Shown: positions 1-12,179, numbered from the stretch's first letter. The stretch is 64,000 nucleotides of DNA from Xiphydria camelus (GCA_963678675.1 OY783191.1:22029299-22093298), one strand, 5' to 3'. Notes: generated by a model from the sequence alone, not told the origin. Made by a program: numbers and translations.

Positions 1-1800
1 TAATTTCACCTCTTTTTACCCATTTAATATCATCTCCATGAAGATTGCACCAATTCATTGTTTAAATAAATTATCAACTCGAGTTCTTCAATAATACCGG
101 TATAGTTGAACATTTGATCCTTCAAGTTTCTTGTGTTCAAATGTTCTTTATTTCGTCGCATTTCCTGCAGTTTTCGAAATATTCTTCGTTTCGCCGTATT
201 TCCTACTATTTTCGAGATATTTGCAAAATTTTATTACTTAAACAATTATTATCGATTCGCTCTATTCAGTGATGCTATCGCGATTGAACGTTCGACCCCA
301 TTTATAAAACTCCTAAATATTTTCCGTTTCACCGTATCTATCCCCATTTCCGAGATATTTGCATTAATTTATTATTTAAACAAATTATCGACTGTTCGGT
401 AATGAAATCGCGGCTTAGGATTCGACTTCCTATGTCTCAAAGTTTTCTTCGCTTCCTCATATCTCTCATAAGTTTATTTTTAAACAAATTATAGATTCGC
501 TTTCTACGGTAAAATTAATATGATTTAAAGTTCTTCAGGGGGCTACAAGAACTCCCATCAGAACACCTTAAACTTTTAAATTTTTTTAACCCCTTCGAAC
601 GTTTCCACTAGGTAGTGAAAATTCGCAACTGTCGAGAGTTATATCTTTACTATCTTCATCTCTATCGAAAAATGTCATTAGGATATTTTTAATATCTCCT
701 CGGGGGGCTACATGAACTCTCACCAAAACTCCTGGAACTTTAAATTTTTTTACTCCTGACCCCATTAGTGGTAGAAAGACATTATAAGTTCTGCAAATTC
801 CGTTCAGAGTTGTTATAACCTCCTGAAGTGTTCTATGAAATGTCCTAATGATTTTTTATCGTATCTTGTAAGAAAATGTCTGTAGTCCTTTGAATTCTGC
901 TAATTGTAAGACAATTTAATTGGCAATTTTAAACTGGTTAGGATTGTTTAATCCGACGGTTCTTACAGAAATCTCTAGAACTCTTAAAGATCTATCCAAA
1001 ACAGCAAGAAAAAGTTCTATTCCTCAAAAAGAGCGAGTTGGCTATTTTCTTCGAAATTTGTTTTCCCTGTGTTAATGGCCGGAACTCTTACAACAAATAA
1101 TAAGGAACTCTAAAACTATTTTGAAAGTATCCAGAACTACCCAAAAAATTAAGTAATTCGAAAAATGGGGGCGCCGTAAAGTTAGCCCCATCGGACTTTC
1201 AAATCGACGGAATTATTTTCAATACTTACACAGAACTCTTAGAACTCTTTGAGGGGCTATCAGGGGGGCCAACTTCACGGGCTTTCGCACCACGTCTCCT
1301 TTATAAATGAGCGAGCCTCTTCTCTTAGACATAACCTATCTCCTTCCCTTCCCTCCTAAACATCGCTGTCGCCATACACCAAACAGCTTCCAATTAACAA
1401 ACGATGAATCTAGAGCGAAATAATTGAAGGGCTCTCTTTCCGTTCCTCTCTGTCGCCTCGTGCCATCGTTTCAGGGACTAATGAGACTATGAAAGAGTAC
1501 GAATGGTACGGTGTGTGCGTGCACGCGTAAGCATACGTGCTCCTGCACCCATTAGAGACTGAAAGGGGATTGAGGGGACAACTCGACGTGGCAACAAGCA
1601 TCACGAAATAATCGCCGATGTAACCCCACACCCATTTGGACGATTGAAGGACCTTACGACACAATCGGAGCCTGAACAATCGTCCCGGTTGTGAAACAAT
1701 AAATTCTGCAAAGCGAGTGCACCGAACACACACAATCTAAGATCTGGGAAGGGCGTGCATAGTGCATTGTGTCCGGTGGATTCCGAGTATGTTGTATGCC
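1..1800. other. AT-rich intergenic DNA with degenerate direct repeats
   Basis: No convincing gene. Short ORFs on both strands look like chance frames. Around 535-600 and 697-760 the same phrase recurs with changes: a G-run, 'gctacA..gaactc', then 'aactttTaaatttttt'. Weaker echoes follow to about 1290. This is probably an old dispersed repeat with internal duplication, family unknown. Confidence 0.5.
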
Positions 1801-1806
1801 TTGAGA

Positions 1807-1829
1807 GATTGATTGATTGATTGATTGAT
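1807..1829 (-). repeat. (TCAA)n tail of the LINE
   Basis: About six GATT/TTGA tetramers on the plus strand lie directly beyond the AT-rich 3' region of the minus-strand LINE, where target-primed reverse transcription leaves a tail. Tetramer tails instead of poly-A occur in several LINE clades. Confidence 0.7.
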
Positions 1830-2116
1830 AAGGTGTTTTATTGCCCAAAATTGAACAAAATTTGCAGCTGGGCTGCAGGAATGGTTTTACAATATAGTAA
1901 TATGTAATAGAATAGTAATAATAAGTAACTTAGTAGATAGTTGTGATAATAGTGAAATTAAAATTAAGAAAACAAAATAAAAAATAAAAAATAATAAACT
2001 ATTAGAATTGAAAACGTAAACAAGTAAACAAATATAGTAAAAATTATTTAAAAAAAAATAATAATAAAATTTAATTTAAATCAGTGCTAGGGCCTAAGAG
2101 ATTATTTACAGCAATT

Positions 2117-3322
2117 CTAGTCGGAGGCAGAGTTAGGTGATGGATTGGCCCCCTCAACCATAGGTTTCTGCATATGTCGTTTTAAGGCTAATTTGAAGGA
2201 TACCCGGGAGGTGGAAAGTTTTATGTCGTCAGGAATACTGTTCCAGATGATAGGAGCCGCAACGGAAAAAGAGCATTTATAGGCGTCTGTTCGGAATTTA
2301 GGTATCACCAGTTGTTGGCTTTGAGTGTTACGCCGCGGTCGTGTAGTGGAATGAACTAGTAAAAGATCTTTAATAAATGCAGGATAGTTATAATGTAGAG
2401 CTGAGTAAGTGAGACTGGCGACACTAAGATTCCTGAAGCAGCTAACAGGCAGCCATCCGAGTTGTCGGCGATACTGGGAGATGGAGACATCACGTGGTAG
2501 ATTAAAAATAAATGGGATACCCTTGTTGACTAGCCGTTGGAGCTTTAAGTCATTAACAGTGCCAGCGCCGAGTAGAGCCACCGCGCAATACTCCACGTGA
2601 GGCAACATGAGAGCAGAGACCAGGTTCTTGCGAAGGGTAATATCCGTGTAATCCCTCAATTGTTGGAGCCTGTAGGTGACTCCACTAACCCTTGATGTGA
2701 CATTGGCGATATGGGGATGGAATGTCATTTTCGAGTCGAGTATGACTCCAAGATTCCGTACTGTAGAAACAAGTGGAATGTCTAAAAGACCATTACCGAG
2801 TGGTGGTAGGTCCCTATGATCAATTTGGTTGATGAGTCTATTGTTTCCTAGGATGATTGCCTTCGTCTTTCGGATGTTGAGTCGGAGGCGGTTATCAGTA
2901 GCCCAATTGCTGATGGCAGAGATGTCTCTGTTTAAATTTTGAATGCATGCGTGCAGATCAAGTGGCGAGCAAGTGGCATAGATTTGAAGGTCGTCTGCGA
3001 ATAGTAAGCGTTTAGAGAATCGTATTGATGTGCCAATGTTGTTGATAAAAAGTGAGAACAGCAGCGGGCCTAGTACTGATCCCTGCGGGACACCCGTGTT
3101 GGTCGAAGCCCAGCTGGTCAAGGTGCCACCATTCGTCTTGAGCGCTTGCTGCCTGCCCTTAAGGTAGGACGCCATCCAATCGGTGGCGTTCTGGGAAAAG
3201 CCCATTTCACGCAGTCTCCGAAGCAACAGATCGTGGAGAACAGTGTCGAATGCCTTAGAGAAGTCGAAAAGAATCAGTACTATCACTTGGCGTTGATCCA
3301 TTCCCAGCCTCACATCGTTCAA
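2117..3322 (-). pseudogene. LINE reverse transcriptase, RT core and C-terminal part
   Basis: An open frame of 401 codons. RT motif A is FDFSKAFD with its aspartate near residue 20, motif B is GVPQGSVLGP near 77-86, and motif C is FADD at 108-111. A thumb and C-terminal region follow. The frame extends upstream of the nominal methionine: a plausible 'YQCGFRPGHSTA' RT segment lies between 3322 and 3410 before an in-frame TAG near 3415. The start shown is therefore only the first ATG after a nonsense codon. Catalytic residues of this block look intact, but the element as a whole is inactive. Confidence 0.85.
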
Positions 3323-3522
3323 TAGTTTTAATAGAGCCGTTGCCGTGCTGTGTCCTGGTCGAAACCCACACTGATATTGGTCGAGAATATCGTGCTGTTT
3401 GATGTAATCGGCTATCTAGTCGTAGACAAGTCGTTCCAAAATTTTACTCAAAGTTGGTAGTAGAGCGATAGACCGATAGTCATTTGCTGATTTAGGGTTC
3501 GCTGTTTTGTTAATTGGAACGA

Positions 3523-4563
3523 TTAGAGCTCTCTTCCAAGATGTTGGGAACCAGCATTCAGATAATATGAACGATTATAGAGTTCGACTAGGAAGCTGCG
3601 GATCGTCGGGAGCACCGGCAGGATCATCCGCAGGCACAGGTGGTCAGCTCCAGAGGAATTAGACTTGACAGAATAAACAGCTCTCTCCACTTTTCTGGCG
3701 GTGATTGTTAGAAGACGAAATTCAGATCTATCCAGGGGTGGCAGGTTATCTTCTCCTAGTTGCTCATGGGTCATAGGGATACTGATAGACACCTGGGCTA
3801 ATGCCAAGTTTAACTGCTCTGCTGGAAGAGCAAGTGGTGGAGAAGTAGTCGTTTTGATCAGACCAAGTTTTCTTAACTCGGACCACATGCTAGTTGGTGA
3901 AAGCCCTTCAAGCCTGGTGCGATAATATGTGATACGAGCAGCGTTTAGTTTATCTTGGAGAGCATGCTTTGCTTCGCGGTAGGCTAGGAGTTCGAGTCGG
4001 GTTTTGTTGCGTCTATAGCGGCGATACATCGTCCTTAGTCTACGTTGGGCGATGTAGAGCTCATTGGTGATCCAGGGAGCATGCTTGGTGGAATATACTT
4101 TAATGGTGGTGACTGGAGCAATACCATCGAGAATTTCGAAAAACTTTAGGTAGAAGTTATCAAGACCAGAGTTAATAGTAGCGGCCTCAGTGATTAATGC
4201 TTCCCAGTCGATATTAGAGAACTGCTCCAGGGCATCAGAGCTAGTTAGTTTATTCAGTCGCCGTGTTGAGATAAGTGTTGGCGTAGGATGTATCCCTTCA
4301 ATGTCAAGGTCAGCATGTATGAGATGGTGGCCTGCGCCCATCGGAGTGACGGATTTGCCCCAGGAGTTGACTTGATCGCATGCATCAACAAAGCAGAGAT
4401 CTAGCCATGCTTCAGAGGTGCCAGTAACGTGGGTGACTCCATGGTCGATGAGCTTAAGTGACAAATCGCGTGAAAGCGATCTAATGAAGTTGGCATCATG
4501 GCTGTGGCCCAGTTGATCTGCATTGAAGTCACCCATGATTATTTTGTGGGAATAGTTCTCCAT
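3523..4563 (-). pseudogene. LINE endonuclease C-terminal half and start of RT
   Basis: 346 codons. Residues 11-16 read GDFNAD, the metal-binding motif of the exonuclease/endonuclease/phosphatase fold. 'WLDLCFV' follows at 53-59. The usual SDH catalytic motif appears as GHHLIH at about 78-83, so the serine-aspartate step is altered. The remainder is the linker leading to RT. The frame is lost near 3560; the RT continues in another frame as 'ECWFPTSWKRALIVP'. The N-terminal endonuclease residues are absent because the element stops at the microsatellite. Confidence 0.8.
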
Positions 4564-4581
4564 AGCCGACTGCAGGGTCGC

Positions 4582-4760
<179 letters not shown>

Positions 4761-4782
4761 GGAAAAGAATGCGCTTGGATTA

Positions 4783-5384
4783 CACAGGTTTACAAAAAAA
4801 AAGTCCGGACTATTTGACCGGACCATGGTATTCCGAGGTATTTTTGCGTCCTGAATCCGATCCCGAGGTCATCTGAGCCCCATCACGTCAGGAAAACGAG
4901 ATTTCAAGGTCATTTAGAGATTAAAATGACCATTTTTTGGAACTGGACCCGGGACAATTTCTCAAGCGACCTGTTGAGTTTGAGGGTAGCTGTTTAGGTC
5001 TTGAATACCTTCCAAACATTGGAATGGAGTCCTAAATCTCGACCGGGACTATCACAGAACCACCCCAGTGGATAAAATGTTGCCATGATCATTGTATCTC
5101 GCGGATTACGATCTCCCTGTCAAGGCATCCAATTTCGGCGATCCGTTCACTGTGACATATTGACAGTGGACCCCCAGCACTGATCCTAATGGCCTTAGAA
5201 CCTTGGAGTCATGCTCTGGGTGCTGCTCAGGGCAGTCCCATTTCCTTATTTATTTATTTCGAAATCTCGTTTTTCTGACGTGATGTGGCTCAGATGACCT
5301 CGGGATCGGATTCAGGACGCAAAAATACCTCGGAATACCATGGTCTGGCCAAATAGTCCGGACTTTTTTTTTTGTAAACCTGTG
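4783..5384. mobile_element. TTA-flanked foldback/MITE with CACAG ends
   Basis: Inverted repeats of about 123 bp pair 4783-4905 with 5261-5384. The ends read CACAGGTTTAC and GTAAACCTGTG, flanked on both sides by TTA (4780-4782 and 5385-5387), a likely 3-bp target duplication. The 350-bp centre has no ORF. The terminal layout, including 'CTGAATCCGA' and 'CATCACGTCA' inside the arms, matches the larger element at 25663-26560, so both belong to one lineage. CACAG ends with a 3-bp duplication suggest a CACTA/CMC-type or Harbinger-type parent; I cannot decide which. Confidence 0.8.
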
Positions 5385-6033
5385 TTATTCATGGGGCTTT
5401 CTTTTATAAGTGACTCACGACCTAAAGGGTGGATAGGTGAGCGAATGGTGGCCATGCCAGCAAATTCCTCGGGACGGACGGTAGTTAGGTACTATAACCA
5501 TGTTTTATTTGCCATATGCGCCCCGGGGTAGTTTCAATAATTTCTCCGGAATGGATCAAGAGCGGCGGTGGTTTTTCTGCCTCGTTAAAAGGGAGGTCAA
5601 GCACAGAAAACACATGAAAGTATTTGTATGCTTTGGGGTAGAGGTCACGGAGTAGGGAAGGACAATTATTATCAAGCAAATCGATAGATTCGCGCGTCAA
5701 GAACTAAAAAAAAAGCAAGCACGAAGATACTGCGAGTTTATTCATACAACTGGTACCGCTATAAGATTATTTTGCATTATTTACCAAATTTTTTTTGCAA
5801 TGTAAACATATTATTTTGAAATATTGCGGAAATATTACTCGGAAATATTCCTCTGAAATATTGTAGCAATATGTGCAAGGAAGCAGACATATTCACGTCG
5901 CATAAAGATTTCTTCCATTTTCTCGCATTATTGTAAGTTTCTCTAGTAATAGTTCATAAATACCTACTTAAAAAATATTTCGTGTTTTGTGAGATCTTGG
6001 TATCGAGATGATTTTTATATATGCATTTTTATA

Positions 6034-7126
6034 CAGGGTGTCTGTAAAGTATGGAAACGGTTGAATATCTCGAAAAGTACGCTTCAGAACGGGAAACGAA
6101 AAAATACGTATCCGATATTTTTTTAAAAACTATCAAATGATACCAAGGTTGACCCCACACCCCAACCCCTGTGGGTGGGGCAGGGGGAAGCTTCAAAATC
6201 TTAAATAGGAACCCCCACTTTTGATTGCATATTCGCATTCTACATTAAAAACTACATAACTTTTATTTGAAACATTTTCTTCGATTCGTGGCAGATGGCG
6301 CTACAATCGACGAAATTCAATTTTTTCGGTTTTTGCAATAATTGAGAGTCGATTTATTCGATTCTGCAATACAATTGCGATAGAAATTTACATTTTTTAT
6401 TCTCATACTTGATATTTTTGTTAAAAATTTAATTTAGTTTTGCAAATTTGAAGTGCAGATGCGTTCTGTACCTGGAATTCCCCGTGACGCACTAAGTTCC
6501 GGTAGAGGAAATAAGCTAATTACTCAAGGATAATCCCTTTCGGAATACATCGAGGTTCGAGGGTCCGGAAGGCCCGGCAATTAGCGGTACCTGTTTACGT
6601 GTACTCTCAGGTTAACGGATATCATTAAAACGGACTACTAATGAAAGAATAGCTACGATTCCCGGAATATACCGTCCGCCGGGGGAATTCCAGGTACAGA
6701 ACGCATCTGCACTTCAAATTTGCAAAGCTAAATTAAATTTTTAACAAAAATATCAAGTATGAGAATAAAAAATGTAAATTTCTATCGCAATTGTATTGCA
6801 GAATCGAATAAATCGACTCTCAATTGCAAAAATCGAAAAAATTGAATTTCGTCGATTATAGCGCCATCTGCCACGAATCGAAAAAAATGTTTCAAATAAA
6901 AGTTATGTAGTTTTTAATGTAGAATGCGAATATGCAATCAAAAGTGGGGGTTCCTATTTAAGATTTTGAAGCTTCCCCCTGCTCCACCCACAGGGGTTCG
7001 TGTGTGGGATCAATCTTGGTATCATTTGAGTTTTTAAAAAAATATCGGATACGTATTTTTTCGTTTCCCGTTCTGAAGCGTACTTTTCGAGATATTCAAC
7101 CATTTCCATACTTTACGGACACCCTG
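6034..7126. mobile_element. Long-arm foldback element, CAGGGTGTC ends
   Basis: Arms of about 430 bp (6034-6470 and 6700-7126) are nearly perfect inverted copies around a 220-bp centre. The termini are CAGGGTGTCTGTAAAGTATGG and its complement, with TATA on both flanks (6030-6033 and 7127-7130), consistent with insertion at TA. No transposase remains. The ends resemble those of the DD41D element at 48260-50500 only over the first 8-9 bases, so common mobilisation is a hypothesis. Confidence 0.85.
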
Positions 7127-7412
7127 TATATTGAAGAAGCACCGATATTTTAGTAGCGAAGGCCTTTGAATATACAATATATTAAAATGCGTCTATTACC
7201 CACACAGCATTTACTGCGCATTGCTTCATTGCGCGTTATAGGAACAACGTTGCAGAGATCTTGCGACAATCTTGAAATGTCCACAAATTTTCATTGCCTT
7301 GCAATATTCATATTTTATACTATAAAATGATTCTTAAAAATTTGTTTTAGAATACTGCATAATATTTTGAGTTAACGTATTACTGCAATATTAAGAAAAA
7401 AGAAAAAAAACT

Positions 7413-7486
7413 AATCCAACGGGACTTGAACCAGCAGTCTTTCAATTTAGAACCTAGTCTTTCTCACTTCAGCTATCAATGCCTTT
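7413..7486 (-). pseudogene. tRNA-like remnant
   Basis: On the minus strand a B-box-like GGTTCAAGTCC lies about 40 bases downstream of an A-box-like TAGCTGAAGTGAG. The 5' GGCATTG does not pair with the 3' GTTGGATT as an acceptor stem should. This is a degenerate tRNA or a tRNA-derived SINE head rather than a working tRNA. No structure search was possible here. Confidence 0.35.
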
Positions 7487-8159
7487 TATTAATTTTAGTT
7501 ATTTTATTCAATAAGAACCATCTATAATATTGAAATGTTCAATAAAACTCCATAGATATACCGAAATAAATATTTGCTCGTTAAATTAATTAATTTTCAA
7601 TCAAGAATTTTTTTATCAACATACATGTTGCAATAAAATATAATTGCAATATTCCTACAATCTGTCTAGCCCATTATTTATGTAGGCAAACATTATAATA
7701 TGGCTTCCATCTTTCTGCAATATTGCAAGTGCAATTTCAGTACTTATTGTAATATTGTGGTAGTACTGCTACAATATGTGATGCTATGTGGGTAGCTTCA
7801 TTTCGATATTGAAATCCCATAGAACACGAAATATTTCATAAATATTAATGAAATATTGGTAAAGTCACTCGTAATATTGCAAAAATATGGGAGAAATCTT
7901 TATACGACATGTGTGTGTGTGGACATGTCCACCCCTTTACACATATTATTATAATATTTGACAGCAATATTTCCACAATATTTCAAAATAATGTCTACAA
8001 CATTGAAAAGAAATATGTTAAGTAATGAAAAATAATCTTATTAGAGTATCAGTTGTACTAATAATAATTTATGCAAAAAGTAACAGTTTATGTTGTAAAT
8101 GACTATCATCGGAAGAAGAAAAACGAACAAATCAGATACCGACTCGGAATCAAGTGATA

Positions 8160-8740
8160 CATACATTCGAATAATCCTAAGGCGGTCACCCATCAAGTCA
8201 GAAGTCACACTCTACTTGCTACTTACTTTCCTTATCGGCCGGTGTCATCGAGTTCTTATGTGCTGCACGCTCCTGAGCAAGGGATTGAAGGCGTTCCCGA
8301 CTGGAAATTATCCCGATGACCCAAAATCGGATATTCCTAAGGTACTTATACCCTACTCAAGTATGCCCGATGAGATACTTATTGGAATCAAATCAGGTAA
8401 AAGTCCACCAGGTTTACATGATCAGGTCCTCGTCAGGATCATGTTCTTTTTGCCACGTTAAGAAAGTTTACTTTTTAACACGTAAAGCAGCAGAGTTACA
8501 CCATCGGGTCCTCGTCGGAATCACGTAACTTTTTCTTTGTCTGAAAATTTTATTTTGGACGCAAAGTCCAGTAGGATTGCACAATCAGATCCTCATCGGG
8601 AGCACGTCCTTTTGTCTTGTTTCAAAGTTTTACCTTGAATGCGAGGTTTAGTAGGGTTATATCATCGGTTCTCGCCAGGATTACGTCTTTTTGCCTCGTT
8701 TAAAAATTTTATATCTTAGACGCAAAGTATCGTTGAATGA
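8160..8740. repeat. About 80-bp minisatellite within a dispersed repeat
   Basis: The phrase 'ATCRGGTCCTCGTCRGGAT' recurs at about 8421, 8503, 8584 and 8664, a spacing of about 80-82 bp. Each is followed by a pyrimidine-rich 'CTTTTTGCC..GTT' and an 'ACGYAAAG' segment. The overlapping 120-codon ORF is not conserved between units and is unlikely to be coding. A copy in opposite orientation lies at about 44985-45225. Confidence 0.65.
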
Positions 8741-8841
8741 CCCATTATGCCGCAAAGGATTAAAGTCCTGATATCTCGAGTAATATTTATCGCATTGAAT
8801 TTTTTAACTCATATACCAAAAGTTCTAACAATTTATAGAAG

Positions 8842-8932
8842 AGTCGATGGCTCAATTGATAGAGTGCGAAAGCATTCCCAGTTTCGAAGAAGACCGTCCT
8901 AAAGAGCGCAGATTCGAATCTCGATAGGGTAT
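8842..8932 (+). pseudogene. tRNA-like/SINE-head sequence
   Basis: TGGCTCAATTGATAGAGTGC is an excellent pol III A box and D arm, and GATTCGAATCTC about 60 bases on resembles a B box. Total length (about 90 bases) and poor stem pairing argue against a canonical tRNA. A tRNA-derived SINE head is the better guess. Confidence 0.4.
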
Positions 8933-8939
8933 GAAAATA

Positions 8940-9926
8940 GGCTACCACTTAAAAAAGTTTTTTTATTTCAATAACAATATTTATTAGCTCATTGATAAGT
9001 AGATATATTTATTTCAGTTTTTTACTCCGTTATTGTACAACGCAATTGTAAGGTCCCTAAGGTACTTGAGAAAAACCCGATTACTTCCTCAGTTAAGCCA
9101 GATTAGATCCTGATAAGAACCCTATGCAAGGCATATGAATATAAATATCTCTAAATATCAAACTACATGTACTCTCATCTGAGTGTAAATATGCATGCAT
9201 CTTTAAGAGATATAAGAGAATTTGTAGGCGTTTAGGCGAAATAGATTTAGTAACGAGGGAATGAAAGCCTCTCTCTCTCGTACGAATATAAATCCCGAAG
9301 AAGCTCTCGAGGCGGTAAAGATATGCCATAGCTGCATTGACTTAAAGAGGAGCCATGCGCACCGCTAACCCCCTTTATACACGACGCAAAGTCCGTGCAC
9401 ACCATATTCGATATAATTAAAGTACATAAATAAACACAATAGTACGAGGTATGGGTGCAGCACATAGGAACTCGATAGGTAAGGGCATTCAATGCAAATG
9501 TCTAGGGGTCCTGTGCCAAGCATAGTGGCGGGTCCGTGCGCCCGAGTGCCACCTCTGTTGCTCCTCCGATATATATGTGTCATCATACCCCTGCACATAC
9601 GTCGCACATGTGTAACTCGAGCTGTTCGTATATCGCGTTATGCGGTGCTGTGTCCACGCGTTGCCTACCTTAGGGTACAAAGCAGCCTGCTATTACATTA
9701 TCGAGAAAATGCTCTACGAGGAATCCATGCCCGCTTAATGTAACTATACCTAGTAAATATCCGTCATAAGACGATGCTTGAAGCAGTATGAGGATTCGGA
9801 ATATAAATAGGTACTGTACAGCGATGCTGCAGCGCAGTGGCGAACCGATAGTACACCTGCATTTTTAAGCGGAGGAGCAGAAATGAGTCACAAAGAAAAG
9901 CCGTAAATTCAAATCCATCCTATACT
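8940..9926. other. No gene recognised
   Basis: Several overlapping ORFs of 60-90 codons lie on both strands at 9093-9743. None shows a motif I recognise and they overlap each other in opposite frames, so I treat all as chance. Confidence 0.5.
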
Positions 9927-9943
9927 TACAGTCAGGAGCGAAA

Positions 9944-10537
9944 TTATTCGCCCATCCAGTTACTTAATACAATATAAATACAAATTTGGTAAACAAAAGT
10001 AATTTTTGTTAAGGATGTATAAACTAAACTCTTTATTCTTTTGTGATAGCAGAAATACAGCTTTTCGGTAAATACAACTGAATAAATGCAAGTAAAAAAA
10101 TAAAATCGTAAATGTGTAACGTAAAATAGCGGAGCGAAATTATTCATCCACGTTAAAAAGTGATGAACTTTCTTAACATTAATACTGCGTAGGATATCCT
10201 TTGATTGGATTATGACACTTAATCTTTTCGGCATTGACTCTACCAATTTTCTTGTAAAATCAGAACTAATTTTGTTCCATTCTTCCAAGATCGCTGCCTT
10301 TAATTTATTTATGTTGGAAATTGACCGCAGTTGAACTTTTTCTTTCGATTCTGCCCATACATGTTCGATCGGGTTAACGTCTGGAGACTGAGCAGGACTT
10401 GGCAACACGCGCGGGACGTTATCGGAGATCCATTCTTTTACAATACGAGCCGTATGCTTAGGATCATTGTCGTGTTGAAAAATATAGCGATCGCGAAGTC
10501 CTAGTTATTGGATATTAAATTTTTGATGTGTAATCAT
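9944..10537 (-). pseudogene. Tc1 transposase C-terminal catalytic part
   Basis: The minus strand reads 'LGLRDRYIFQHDNDPKHTA', then 'SPAQSPDVNPIEHVWAE'. This gives the second aspartate (HDND) and the glutamate (NPIEHVW) with 34 residues between them, the DD34E spacing. An in-frame TAA precedes LGLRDR. The frame runs on through a non-homologous tail into the terminal repeat at 9944, so the natural stop has probably been lost. Confidence 0.85.
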
Positions 10538-11283
10538 CTATGCTATGGCTCTGCGGTACGACCTTCCTGGAAAATTGAGCGTCAGACGTAAGTCATGTAG
10601 ATGTGACTGCGTCAGTGTGTGTGTGGCGCTACTGCGCATACTATTCGCGCAAGCTGGATTATCTCAACGGGAAAACATTTTAGAGAAAAATATTTAATAC
10701 AAAACTTTAAGGATTTTCCCTTGGCTACTCAGTGGTCGTATTGGATTTGACCTTGACCGTGACCTTTAAGGTAATATCAAATGCCTTCCTAAACCGTTCA
10801 TCCGATTGCGATGAAACTTTGGGGAATGGTTGGACGCATGCCCGCGAAGGTTTCTGAGTTAGTAAATCTTATACAGGGTGTTCAAAAAGTACCGGTACGG
10901 ATGGTTATTATGCCTTCCTAAACCGTTCATCCGATTGCGATGAAAATTTGGGAAACAATTGGACGCATATCCGCGAAGGTTTCTGAGTTAGTAAATCTTA
11001 TACAGGGTGTTCAAAAAGTCGAACTATACTTGACCTAAATTTGACCTCCGCTGACAATAAAGGTAACATGAAAAAAATGGTCAAGGACACATTTGAACGT
11101 GAAAAAAAAATTAATTTGACCTTGATATAACCTTGAAGGTCATGGTCAAGGTCAAATCCAATATGACCATTGCGTAGCCTGGGAAAAATACTAAAAGTTT
11201 TGTATTAAAAATGTATTTAAACAATGGTGGACGGAGAAAATCAATCCACAATCTACCCGTGCGAAGCCGGGACGGGCTGCTAG
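10537..11283 (+). mobile_element. Non-autonomous Helitron-like element
   Basis: The 3' end is diagnostic: a CCCGT...ACGGG hairpin, then CTGCTAG ending at 11283, followed by T. The proposed 5' end TCTATGC at 10537 follows an A, giving the A/T host junction expected of Helitrons. Inside, a roughly 75-bp segment near 10690-10770 is repeated inverted near 11120-11215, and a 'CCTTCCTAAACCGTTCATCC' block occurs twice. No Rep/helicase is encoded. A second copy in reverse lies at 61034-61540. Confidence 0.75.
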
Positions 11284-11404
11284 TAAGTTATAAATTTAAT
11301 ATAATAATAATAAATATTTTATTATAGAAAAAATTAAACTTCTTTATGTCGAACTCCGACGTCATATTCCCCAATTAAACTCGGACCGCAGATAATTGTA
11401 AGAT

Positions 11405-11740
11405 GTTTACATATCCTCCGTGAGTACAACGGCACTCACACCTTTTTTTTTTCAGAATGTCCAAATATACAAAGCGGTCCGTTATGCTTTCTATAAAATG
11501 TAATTCCCCACACCAGCACCCCCTATTGCTACCCAGATGAGAATTGCACCACTACCGTGTTTGACGGTGGGAGTAAGATTTTTGGATTTGTATGCTTCTC
11601 CTGGTTGTCCCCAAATAATTTTACGTTTATTGTATTCATTTTTAAGCACAAGATTAAGGGTTTATATTTATAATTATGACATATTTCCTTTTTTATATAC
11701 TTAGACTTTATTAATGACTTGTATATGTACATTTAGGCGG
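11405..11740 (-). pseudogene. Tc1 transposase central part
   Basis: In shifted minus-strand frames the sequence reads 'PGEAYKSKNLTPTVKHGSG', 'AILIWVAIGGAGVGNYIL' and 'TDRFVYLDIL'. This is the segment of a Tc1 transposase between the first and second catalytic aspartates. Frameshifts and stops interrupt it. The protein continues in the block at 9944-10537 once the intervening Helitron is discounted. Confidence 0.75.
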
Positions 11741-11909
11741 TGGACGAATAATTTCGCTCCTGACTGTATGTACGTTTCATTAATCGAACTTATTTTCAAG
11801 TAGCGAACCGTAGAAATATTAGTTATGCTCATTTTTTTAACGGAATGCTGTACTTTCTTATTCCCGATTAAGTAGCACTTATATTGTGCTATAAAGTGAT
11901 TGAAAATAC

Positions 11910-12053
11910 CTATACCGAATGTCGCACGGAAAACCGATCAGGCGGGGGCCTTCTGAATTTCTTAATGAATCAATCGAGCATCGTCCAAGCAGTTCCGAGT
12001 TCAAATTCAGAAGGCCCCCACGTGATCGGTTTCCCATGCGACATTCGGTATAG
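11910..12053. mobile_element. Short palindromic MITE
   Basis: CTATACCGAATGTCG at the left and its complement at the right begin arms of about 55 bp, with mirrored GGGGGCCTTCTGAATTT segments near the centre. It encodes nothing. Short ORFs crossing it merely read the palindrome. Confidence 0.7.
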
Positions 12054-12179
12054 TCACTCGGTTCGGTCGGTGGGTAAGACTCGTAGGAGCAAAACGAAAA
12101 CAAGATTTGAAAAGAAAAGAAGACTGGAACTGAACGCGGTGGCACACTGGTCTGACCACTGATATTAGAAACTAGTAGA

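Larger units (their letters stand above)
1807..4579 (-). mobile_element. Decayed non-LTR retrotransposon (LINE), 5'-truncated
   Basis: Read on the minus strand, the order is: the C-terminal half of an apurinic-type endonuclease, a reverse transcriptase, an AT-rich 3' region and a simple-repeat tail. The RT sequence (FDFSKAFD, GVPQGSVLGP, FADD) resembles the CR1/Jockey assemblage; I cannot place the clade. The 5' end stops at the (AG)n tract at 4585, so the endonuclease N-terminus and any ORF1 are missing. A frameshift near 3560 and an in-frame TAG near 3415 separate the two coding blocks. The 3' tail is a TCAA-type repeat rather than poly-A. It is a dead copy. Confidence 0.85.
5735..8090. mobile_element. 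AT-rich inverted-repeat element, interrupted
   Basis: Roughly 250 bp at 5735-6000 recurs inverted and diverged at about 7800-8090. Shared landmarks include 'ataagattatttt', 'attattttgaaatatt', 'aatattgc' runs and 'cacgaaatatttc'. The arms are rich in AATATT. No transposase is visible. The foldback at 6034-7126 lies inside, so it inserted later. Boundaries are approximate. Confidence 0.5.
9929..11766 (-). mobile_element. Tc1-like transposon split by a Helitron
   Basis: Terminal repeats CAGTCAGGAGCGAAATTATT (start at 9929, complement ending at 11766) are flanked by TA on both sides. The minus strand holds two blocks of a DD34E transposase, one at 11405-11740 and one at 9944-10537. The sequence between (10537-11283) is a Helitron-like insertion. 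Removing it leaves an element of about 1.1 kb, shorter than full-length Tc1, so the 5' part of the gene was also deleted. Confidence 0.85.
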
